DNA of 64,000 nucleotides. Source: Vicinamibacterales bacterium (GTDB lineage Bacteria > Acidobacteriota > Vicinamibacteria > Vicinamibacterales > UBA2999). The notes under the pieces were generated by a model. That model had not been told where the DNA came from and ran no database searches. It worked only from the letters and a program-made list of their open reading frames with translations. This document shows, piece after piece, positions 1 to 7,409 of the stretch. The position numbers and the translations under genes are program-made. Position 1 is the first letter of the stretch. The number at the start of each line of letters is the position of its first letter. The DNA is taken from the NCBI GenBank assembly GCA_041659285.1, contig JBAZYO010000003.1:1-64000 (forward strand), read 5' to 3'.

Positions 1-91
1 GACGACCCACCCGGCTCGGCGCGACCAGATCGGGCAGGCGGTGGCGGAAATCGAACGCCGTCTCGCCGACTTCGCGAAGAAGAAAAAGTAA
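1..91 (+). CDS. C-terminal end of an unidentified protein (truncated by window edge)
   Basis: An open frame runs from the left edge to a TAA at 89-91 and encodes a charged, probably helical tail ending in four lysines (…ADFAKKKK). Codon use is GC-rich like the genes downstream, so it is probably the end of a real gene. Too little remains to name a family. It lies about 190 bp upstream of nuoA on the same strand, and the gap before nuoA probably holds the operon promoter, although I see no convincing -35/-10 pair there. Confidence 0.4.
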   Translation, partial: TTHPARRDQIGQAVAEIERRLADFAKKKK

Positions 92-281
92 CGGCGCTCG
101 CCGTTGCTTCGCGGCATCCCGGAGCCCGGTCGCGCAGGCGATCGGCGAGCCGGGCCGGGTGTGCCTACAGCGGCCGCCCAGGCCGCCCGCCTATCCCGGT
201 GCGAATGTATTCCGTGTGATATCCTTCACAAGCACGCCGAAATCCTGAGTGCGTGACATAACTTCTTCAGAGCGCGAGATC

Positions 282-699
282 ATGGACGGCTGGGGCGGAA
301 TCCTACTACTGGGTGTCATCGGAGTCGGCTTCGGCATCGTCTCCGTGGTGCTGTCGTACTTCCTTGGCCCGCGCAATCCCACTCCCGAGAAGCTGGCGGC
401 CTACGAATGCGGCATGCCGCCGGTCGGCGACGCCCGCGAACGGCAGTCGGTCAAGTTCTACCTTGTCGCGATGATCTTCCTGCTGTTCGACATCGAAGTC
501 GCATTCCTCTATCCCTGGGCGCTCGCGATGCGCCAGTTGTCGTGGCCCGGCCTCATTCAGATCACGGTCTTCTTCCTGATCCTGGTCGTCGGCTACATCT
601 ATATCTGGCGCAAGGGCGTGCTCAACTGGGGCCCCGAATACGACCCCGATTACAGGCACGCGCCCAAACCCGGCCCCGCCGTGGTGAAGAGATACCGTT

Positions 700-716
<17 letters not shown>
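282..716 (+). CDS. nuoA: NADH-quinone oxidoreductase subunit A
   Basis: Membrane-arm subunit of complex I, near the quinone-entry region. The 144-residue product has three predicted membrane helices (about residues 5-28, 62-84, 90-112) and the family motif YECGMPP in the loop after helix 1. The ATG at 282 puts the first helix near the N-terminus, as is usual; an in-frame GTG at 249 would add eleven residues. First gene of the nuo operon; its 3' end overlaps nuoB by 17 bp, suggesting translational coupling. Confidence 0.95.
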
Positions 717-1190
<474 letters not shown>

Positions 1191-1194
<4 letters not shown>

Positions 1195-1754
1195 CCGCCG
1201 ACGAACTGATCGCCGCGATCGCGCCCGCGATTCCCGGGGCGAGGCTCGAAGCGCTGGCCTCGGCGGACGCCGCCGTGACGCCGACGATCGGGGTGCCGCG
1301 CGAGTTCATCGTCCAGGCGTGCCGCGCCTTGCAGGGCCCGGGCCTCGAGTTCGTCGCGTTCTCCGACGTCACCGCGGTCGACTTTCATCCCAACCGCCTG
1401 CCGCGCTTCGATCTTGTCTATCACCTGGTGTCGCCGCACCGCCGCGCGCGCGTCCGCTTGAAGGTGCAGATCAACGCGCAGGAAGCGGTCGCGACGCTGA
1501 CGTTGCTCTACCCGGGCGCCGGCTGGCCCGAGCGCGAGCTCTACGACCTGTTTGGCATCGTGTTCGACGGTCACGCCGATCTGCGCCGGTTGATGATGCC
1601 CGATGATTGGGACGGCCATCCGCTGCGCAAGGACTACCCCGTGCAGCTGCGGAAGGACGCGCAGACCTACATGCCGCTGCAGGTCACGCAGGAAGAGTTC
1701 CAGGCGAACATGGAGCGCGATCGGTTCCAGCGCACCGCTGCCAAGCCGAAATGA
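1191..1754 (+). CDS. nuoC: NADH-quinone oxidoreductase subunit C
   Basis: 30-kDa-type subunit of complex I that packs against NuoD in the peripheral arm. The C-terminal half carries the family signature ERELYDLFGI followed by the HPLRKDYPV region. At 187 aa it is a stand-alone NuoC, not the NuoCD fusion of E. coli. Instead of running into nuoD, its TGA overlaps the ATG of a gmhA-like gene (ATGA at 1751-1754), which separates C from D. Confidence 0.95.
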
Positions 1755-2329
1755 CGAGCGCGGCGCGCAGTGGCCGGGCGGCGGCGACGCTGCGCGAGGC
1801 CGCGCGGGCACATGAACGGGCGGCGCAGGACGTTGGCGGATTGACCCGGGCCGCCGAGGCGATGGTGACGGCGCTCGGGCAGGGGCGGAAGATTCTGGTG
1901 TTCGGCAACGGCGGCAGTGCGGCCGATGCCCAGCACTTCGTCGCCGAGTTGGTGGGACGGTACCGGGTTGAGCGTCGGGCGTGGCCGGCGATCGCGCTCT
2001 CGACGGATACCAGCATCCTGACCGCGCTCGGCAACGACTACGGGTTCGATCGGGTGTTCGCGCGGCAGGTCGAGGCGCATGGCGCGGCCGGCGATATCGC
2101 GCTGGGGATTACCACCAGCGGGAATTCACCCAACGTGCTGCGCGGGCTCGAGACGGCGAACGAACGCGGGCTGGTCACCATCGCCCTGACCGGGCGGGGA
2201 GGCGAGGCCGGCCGGCTGGCCCGGATCCAGCTCGCGGTGGATGACGACCGGACGCCGAGAATTCAGGAGGTGCACATCACGATGTTGCACATCCTTTGCG
2301 AGTGGGTTGAGGACGAGCTGAATGGCTGA
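1751..2329 (+). CDS. gmhA: Sedoheptulose-7-phosphate isomerase (SIS domain) inside the nuo operon
   Basis: Predicted to convert sedoheptulose 7-phosphate to D-glycero-D-manno-heptose 7-phosphate, the first step of LPS-heptose synthesis. The 192-aa product is a single SIS domain with GNGGSAADAQHFVAELVGRY near residue 56, TSGNSPNVL near 120 and the C-terminal QEVHITMLHILCEWVE helix that supplies active-site His/Glu. DiaA is a paralogue with similar motifs, but these residues favour GmhA. Both edges overlap nuo genes (4 bp with nuoC, 8 bp with nuoD), so it is embedded and co-translated. Heptose kinase and heptosyltransferase genes lie at 25.6-28.8 kb. Confidence 0.88.
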   Translation: MTSAARSGRAAATLREAARAHERAAQDVGGLTRAAEAMVTALGQGRKILVFGNGGSAADAQHFVAELVGRYRVERRAWPAIALSTDTSILTALGNDYGFDRVFARQVEAHGAAGDIALGITTSGNSPNVLRGLETANERGLVTIALTGRGGEAGRLARIQLAVDDDRTPRIQEVHITMLHILCEWVEDELNG

Positions 2330-3509
2330 CGTACGCACCGAGACGATGACGGTCAACATGGGGCCGCAACATCCCAGCACGCACGGCGTGCTGCGGCTGG
2401 TGCTGGAGCTCGATGGTGAGACCGTGGTGTCGGTGTCGCCGACCGTCGGCTACCTGCACACCGGCATCGAGAAGACCTGCGAGCAGAAGAAGTGGCAGCA
2501 GGTGATCCCGCTGGTCGAGCGCATGGATTACCTCGGCGCCCAGTCCAACAGCCTGGCGTTCTGCCTGTCGGTCGAGAAGATGCTCGGCCTCGACGAGCAG
2601 ATGCCGGCGCGGGTCAATGCGATCCGCGTGATGATCGCCGAACTGCAGCGCCTCAGCAGCCACCTGGTCTGGTTCGGTACGCACGCCATGGAGATCGGCG
2701 CGATCACCGGCCTGCTCCACGCGCTGCGCGAGCGCGAGATCATCATGAACCTGAACGAGATGCTCGGCGGCTTCAGGTTCTTCCCCAGCTACATCCGGGT
2801 GGGCGGCCTGAAAGAAGACATCCCGCGTGGCTACAAGGAAGCGGTCAAGGCGTTCCTCGATCGGCTGCCGGGCAAGATCGATGAATACGAAACGCTGATC
2901 ACGAAGAACCCGATCTGGCTGGACCGCACGCGCGGCGTCGGCGTGATCAGCTACGACGACTGCTGCCGGTGGGGGCTCTTCGGCCCGATCGCCCGCGCCG
3001 CCGGCGGCGACTACGACGTGCGCCGGGCGTTTCCCTACTGTGATTACGACACCTACGAGTTCGACGTGATTGGCGCCTCGAACGGCGACGTCTACGATCG
3101 CTACCTCACCCGCATGGCCGAGATGCGCGAAAGCGTCAAGATCTGCAACCAGGCCCTCGAGCGCATCGACCCGGTCGGGGCGTGGGCGTGCGACGACAAG
3201 CGCGTCGTGCCGCCGCCCAAGGACCAGGTCTACACCGAGATGGAAGCGCTGATTCAGCACTTCCTGATTTACTCGCAGGGCTTCAAGGTGCCGGCGGGCG
3301 ATGCCTACGTCCCGGTCGAAGGCCCGCGCGGCGAGCATGGCTGTTACGTGGTGTCGGACGGCACCAACCGGCCGTGGCGGGTGCACATGCGCGCGCCCGG
3401 ACTGTTTGCCTGCCAGGCCCTGCACAAGTTCGTCGTCGGCGGCATGATCGCGGACGTGATTGCCGTGATCGGCTCGCTTGACGTCGTGATGGGAGACGTC
3501 GATCGATGA
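2322..3509 (+). CDS. nuoD: NADH-quinone oxidoreductase subunit D
   Basis: 49-kDa-type subunit forming the quinone-binding pocket with NuoB. The 395-aa product begins with NMGPQHPSTHGVLRL, a hallmark whose His residues line the quinone site, and shows GYLHTGIEK, WFGTHAMEIGAITG and the C-terminal VIGSLDVVMGDVDR. It overlaps gmhA upstream by 8 bp and nuoEF downstream by 4 bp. Length and motifs are ordinary; only its separation from nuoC is unusual. Confidence 0.97.
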   Translation: MADVRTETMTVNMGPQHPSTHGVLRLVLELDGETVVSVSPTVGYLHTGIEKTCEQKKWQQVIPLVERMDYLGAQSNSLAFCLSVEKMLGLDEQMPARVNAIRVMIAELQRLSSHLVWFGTHAMEIGAITGLLHALREREIIMNLNEMLGGFRFFPSYIRVGGLKEDIPRGYKEAVKAFLDRLPGKIDEYETLITKNPIWLDRTRGVGVISYDDCCRWGLFGPIARAAGGDYDVRRAFPYCDYDTYEFDVIGASNGDVYDRYLTRMAEMRESVKICNQALERIDPVGAWACDDKRVVPPPKDQVYTEMEALIQHFLIYSQGFKVPAGDAYVPVEGPRGEHGCYVVSDGTNRPWRVHMRAPGLFACQALHKFVVGGMIADVIAVIGSLDVVMGDVDR

Positions 3510-5467
3510 GCTTTCATCCGACGATGCCGTACGGCACGGAGGGTTGGCATCGCTCGATGCGGGCCACGCTGCCGGAGGGCCCGGAGTTCGCGTACCGCGC
3601 CGAGGCGCGCGCGAAGTTCGAGGAGTTTGCCGCGCATTACGCGCCCGAGCATCGCAAGTCGGCGACGCTGCACGCGCTGTACCTGGCGCAGGAGCAGCAG
3701 GGCTACATCAGCAACAACGTGACCCGGCACGTGGCCCAGGTGATTGGCTGCACCACCGCCGAGGTCGAGGACGTCGTCTCCTATTACGTGATGTTCCACC
3801 GCAACCCAGTGGGCAAGTACGTGCTGCAGGTCTGCACCACGTTGTCGTGCGCGCTGGCCGGCGCCGAGCGCGTGGTTGAAGAGCTCGAACACAAGCTTGG
3901 CATCAAGGCCGGCCAGACCGACCCGACCGGCATGTTCACCATCCAGCAGATGGAATGCCTCGGCGCCTGCGATCGCGCGCCGGTGATGATGGTGAACAAC
4001 GACCACTGGCATGAACACCTCGCGCCCGAGTCGGCCGGCGCCCTGATCGACCAGATGAAGACCGAGGGCCTCAAGGCGCTTGGCGGTTGCCACCTCGCCA
4101 TCGAGGGCCGTCCCGAAAGCGAGTGGCGGGGCAAGACCACGACGCCGGTGAAGCCGAAGGCGGTGCCCGACTACGAACCCGTGCTGACGAAGTACGCGTT
4201 CACGCCGGGTGGTGCGGAGTTCGATCACTACGTCAAGAACCAGGCGGGCTACGAAGGGCTGAAGAAGGCCCTCGGCATGACGCCCGACGCCGTGATTGAA
4301 GACGTCAAGAAATCAGGCCTGCGCGGCCGCGGCGGCGCCGGCTTCCCGACCGGCCTCAAGTGGCAGTTCGTCGACAAGAAGTCGCCCAAGCCGAAGTTCA
4401 TCGTCTGCAACGCCGACGAGAGCGAGCCGGGCACCTTCAAGGACCACCTGCTGATGGAGCGCAACCCCCACCTGCTGGTGGAAGGCTGCCTGATTGGCTG
4501 CTACGCCATTGGTTCGAAGGCGGCGTACATCTACATCCGCGGCGAGTTCTACCATTTGTTCCCCGCCATGCAGAAGGCGATCGACGATGCGCGCCAGGCG
4601 GGCTACGTCGGCAAGAACATCATGGGCTCGGGCTTCGACTGCGAGGTCTACCTGCACCGCGGCGCCGGCGCCTACGAGGCCGGTGAAGAAACCGCGCTGC
4701 TCGAATCGCTTGAAGGCAAGCGCGCGCAGCCGCGCTTCAAGCCGCCCTTCCCCGCGGTGGAGGGCGCCTGGGGGTGCCCCACGGCGGTTAACAACGTGGA
4801 GACGCTGTGCAACGTGCCGCTGGTGATGACCCGCGGCGCCGAGTGGTTTGCCGCCCTCGGCCCCGAGAAGAACGGCGGCCCGAAGCTGTTCTGCGTGAGC
4901 GGCGCCGTCAGGCGCCCCGGCGTGTTCGAAGCGCCGATGAAAGTCACGCTCAGGGAACTGATTTTCGACTACGCCGGCGGCCCGCTCGACGGCCACACGT
5001 TGAAGGCCGTGATCCCGGGCGGTTCGTCGGTGCCGATCCTGCTGCCCGATCAGATCGACATCCCGGCGAGCTTTGACGACGTCCAGAGGGCGGGATCGCT
5101 GCTCGGTTCGGCGGCGATCATGGCGCTCGATGAGACCACCGACATGGTGTGGCTGGCCGACAACCTGCTGCACTTCTATCGCCACGAGTCGTGCGGCAAG
5201 TGCACGCCGTGCCGCGAAGGCACCGACTGGCTGTATCGCATCCTGCACCGCATGATGAACGGCCAGGCCACGGAAAAGGACATCGCGCTGCTCGGCAGCG
5301 TGGCTAATCAGATCAACGGCAAGACGCTGTGCGCCTTCGGCGATGCGGCCGCGACGCCGGTGCTGACGACCCTCAAGTTGTTCAAGCCAGAGTTCGAGGC
5401 GTATGTGAAGGGCACGCAGCCCAAGCCGGCCGCGTATCGCGCGCACACCAAGGCGGAGGCGCACTAA
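3506..5467 (+). CDS. nuoEF: Fused NADH-quinone oxidoreductase subunits E and F
   Basis: A single 653-aa protein joins two subunits that are normally separate. Residues about 25-185 are a NuoE thioredoxin-like domain with the N1a [2Fe-2S] ligands Cys110-x4-Cys115 and Cys151-x3-Cys155. Residues about 215-640 are NuoF, with the FMN/NADH motifs GLRGRGGAGFPTG and CNADESEPGTFKDH and the N3 [4Fe-4S] motif at Cys563, Cys566 and Cys569 (SCGKCTPC), plus a later Cys in TLCAFGDAA. A linker of about 30 residues rich in Lys/Pro joins them. The frame shows no break, so the fusion is real in this assembly. nuoG, which normally follows, is absent. Confidence 0.95.
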   Translation: MSFHPTMPYGTEGWHRSMRATLPEGPEFAYRAEARAKFEEFAAHYAPEHRKSATLHALYLAQEQQGYISNNVTRHVAQVIGCTTAEVEDVVSYYVMFHRNPVGKYVLQVCTTLSCALAGAERVVEELEHKLGIKAGQTDPTGMFTIQQMECLGACDRAPVMMVNNDHWHEHLAPESAGALIDQMKTEGLKALGGCHLAIEGRPESEWRGKTTTPVKPKAVPDYEPVLTKYAFTPGGAEFDHYVKNQAGYEGLKKALGMTPDAVIEDVKKSGLRGRGGAGFPTGLKWQFVDKKSPKPKFIVCNADESEPGTFKDHLLMERNPHLLVEGCLIGCYAIGSKAAYIYIRGEFYHLFPAMQKAIDDARQAGYVGKNIMGSGFDCEVYLHRGAGAYEAGEETALLESLEGKRAQPRFKPPFPAVEGAWGCPTAVNNVETLCNVPLVMTRGAEWFAALGPEKNGGPKLFCVSGAVRRPGVFEAPMKVTLRELIFDYAGGPLDGHTLKAVIPGGSSVPILLPDQIDIPASFDDVQRAGSLLGSAAIMALDETTDMVWLADNLLHFYRHESCGKCTPCREGTDWLYRILHRMMNGQATEKDIALLGSVANQINGKTLCAFGDAAATPVLTTLKLFKPEFEAYVKGTQPKPAAYRAHTKAEAH

Positions 5468-5468
5468 C

Positions 5469-6517
5469 GTGGCCGACATCATCGCCTGGGTCACGTCGCC
5501 GACCTTCATCGCCTACGCCACGCTGGTTGGCGTGGTGTTCATGGCGCTGCAGATTTCGGCGGCCGTGATGGTCTACGCCGAGCGCAAGGTCGCGGCGTTC
5601 ATGCAGCAGCGCATGGGTCCGACGCTGGTCGGTCCCAAGGGCCTGCTGCAGCCGATTGCCGACATCGTCAAGCTGTTCTTCAAGGAAGAGCTGCGGCCGA
5701 AGGCGGCGGACGCCTTCCTGTTCTCGCTGGCGCCCATCATCTCGGTGACCACCGCCTTCCTGGCGTTCGCGCCGGTGCCGTTCGGCGCGCCCACCACCTT
5801 CTTCGGCCTGCTCGACGAGCCGATGGCGCTGATGATCTCGGACGTCAACGTCGCGGTGCTGGTGATCTTCGCCGTCGCCTCGATGGGTGTCTACGGCATC
5901 GTGCTGGCCGGGTGGGCGAGAACTCGAAGTACTCGCTGCTGGGCGGCCTGCGCAGCTCGGCGCAGATGATCAGCTACGAGCTGGCCTACGGCATGTCGCT
6001 GGCCACGGTGGTGATGTTCGCCGGCTCGATGTCGCTGCGGGAGATCGTCGGCGGGCAGCAGGGCTACTGGTTCGGCTTCATCCCGCAGTGGAACATCTTC
6101 CTCCAGCCGATCGCGTTTTTCGTGTTCGCGTGCGCCGGCATTGCCGAGACCAACCGCGCGCCGTTCGACTTCCCCGAGGCCGAGCAGGAGCTGGTGGCCG
6201 GCTATCACACCGAGTACAGCTCGATGCGCTTCGCCATGTTCTTCATGGCCGAATACATCAACATGGTCACGGTCTCGGCGGTCGCGGTCAACCTGTTCCT
6301 GGGCGGCTGGCATGGCCCGTTCATCCCGGCTGAGTACGGCTGGATCTGGTTCCTGATCAAGCTGGCGTTCCTGTTGTTCTGTTACCTGTGGCTGCGCTGG
6401 ACGCTGCCGCGCTTCCGGTACGACCAGTTGATGTCGTTCGGGTGGAAGGTGCTGCTGCCGTTGGCCACGGTCAACCTGCTTCTCTCAGCCGCGGGGGTGC
6501 TCTACTTTGGCCTCTGA
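5469..6517 (+). CDS. nuoH: NADH-quinone oxidoreductase subunit H (frameshifted in this sequence)
   Basis: Membrane subunit that forms the quinone tunnel with NuoB and NuoD. Two overlapping frames encode one protein. The first runs from a GTG at 5469 through YAERKVAAFMQQRMGP to GIVLAGWA; the second resumes at NSKYSLLGGLRSSAQ and continues through ETNRAPFDFPEAEQELVAGY. In E. coli the junction reads GWASNNKYSLLG, so one base of the Ser codon appears missing at about 5920/5921. With it restored the protein is 349 aa, the normal length. Everything else is intact, so an assembly error is more likely than true loss. No nuoI follows. Confidence 0.85.
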
Positions 6518-7034
6518 CGCGCTGCTCTTTTACCTGTTCGCCGGCGCCGCGGTGCTCGGCGCGCTGCTGGTCGTCTCCCAGAGGAACCCGGTCTACAGCG
6601 TGCTGGCGCTGATCGGGTCGTTCTTCGGGCTGTCGGGCCTGTACGTGCTGCTCGAGGCCCCGTTCGTGGCGGTGGTGCAGATCATCATCTACGCCGGCGC
6701 CATCATGGTGCTGTTCCTGTTCGTGGTGATGTTACTCAACGTGCCGCGCGAAGACACCTCGGAGTGGGACCGGTCGCATCCGCTCTACCGCCCGCTGGCG
6801 GTGCGCGTGGGCGGCGCCCTGGCGCTGCTGCTGGCGCTCGAACTGGGCTGGGCCCTGTCGCGCACGGCGGGGCTGGGCGGCGGCGTCGCCGAGGCGCACC
6901 CGGCGGTGGCGTCGGTCGCCGAGCTGGGCCGCGTCCTGTTCACCGACTACATGTTTGCGTTTGAAGTGACGTCGATCCTGATCATCGTGGCGATGGTCGG
7001 CGCCGTCGTCCTCGCCAAGAAGAGGGAGGACTGA
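6507..7034 (+). CDS. nuoJ: NADH-quinone oxidoreductase subunit J
   Basis: Membrane-arm subunit of complex I with five predicted helices. The 175-aa product starts at a TTG that overlaps the nuoH stop by 11 bp and shows SQRNPVYSVLALIGSFFGLSGLYVLL and IYAGAIMVLFLFVVMLLN, the helix-3 region with the pi-bulge typical of NuoJ. The ending VILAKKRED is usual for the family. It follows nuoH directly because nuoI is missing. Confidence 0.93.
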   Translation: MASDALLFYLFAGAAVLGALLVVSQRNPVYSVLALIGSFFGLSGLYVLLEAPFVAVVQIIIYAGAIMVLFLFVVMLLNVPREDTSEWDRSHPLYRPLAVRVGGALALLLALELGWALSRTAGLGGGVAEAHPAVASVAELGRVLFTDYMFAFEVTSILIIVAMVGAVVLAKKRED

Positions 7035-7036
7035 CC

Positions 7037-7336
7037 ATGTCAATCGGCCACTATCTCGTGCTCTCGGGCCTGCTGTTCTCGATTGGCGCCGCCGGCGTCT
7101 TCCTGCGCCGCAACCTGATTACGCTGCTGCTGTCGGTGGAAATCATGCTGAACGCGGTCAACCTGGCGTTTGTGGCCTTCGGCCGCCAGCTGGGCACCGT
7201 GGACGGCCAGATCATCACCTTCTTCGTGATGACGGTGGCCGCCGCCGAGGCGGCGGTGGGCCTGGCCCTGGTGATTGGCCTGTTCCGCCACCGCGAAACG
7301 CTCAACCCTGAAGCCTTCACGTCGTTGAAATGGTGA
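7037..7336 (+). CDS. nuoK: NADH-quinone oxidoreductase subunit K
   Basis: Small proton-channel subunit (99 aa) with three membrane helices. It retains the conserved glutamates of helices 2 and 3 in LLLSVEIMLNAVNLAFVAF and MTVAAAEAAVGLAL, the residues that carry protons across the membrane arm. Length is normal. It starts three bases after nuoJ. Confidence 0.95.
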   Translation: MSIGHYLVLSGLLFSIGAAGVFLRRNLITLLLSVEIMLNAVNLAFVAFGRQLGTVDGQIITFFVMTVAAAEAAVGLALVIGLFRHRETLNPEAFTSLKW

Positions 7337-7409
7337 ACACAGATGGGGACACCAGGGCCGCAGATGACACAGATGACGCCGATTACGTTGGGAGCCGAGG
7401 GATAACGAC
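7337..7409 (+). repeat. Intergenic CAGATG-rich spacer between nuoK and nuoL
   Basis: The only real gap inside the nuo operon (73 bp). It has three close copies of an ACAGATG/GCAGATG word (ACAGATGGGG, GCAGATGACA, CAGATGACGCC) followed by GCCGATTACG. A shorter relative, GGGCCGCAGATTACGCCGAT, lies on the minus strand at about 43593-43612. The two look like members of a dispersed intergenic sequence family. The 3' end supplies GGGAG/CGAGGG as ribosome-binding site for the nuoL GTG start. Confidence 0.5.

Noticed and set aside
2277..3425. Long minus-strand open frame opposite nuoD (and similar frames opposite nuoL, nuoM, rpoB, dnaB and others)
   Set aside because: High GC content makes long antisense frames common. 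Their translations are Arg/His/Asp-rich without motifs, and the plus-strand genes are unmistakable.
5905..5925. Programmed ribosomal frameshift in nuoH
   Set aside because: No slippery heptamer or downstream stimulatory structure is visible, and no NuoH is known to need frameshifting; a missing base is simpler.
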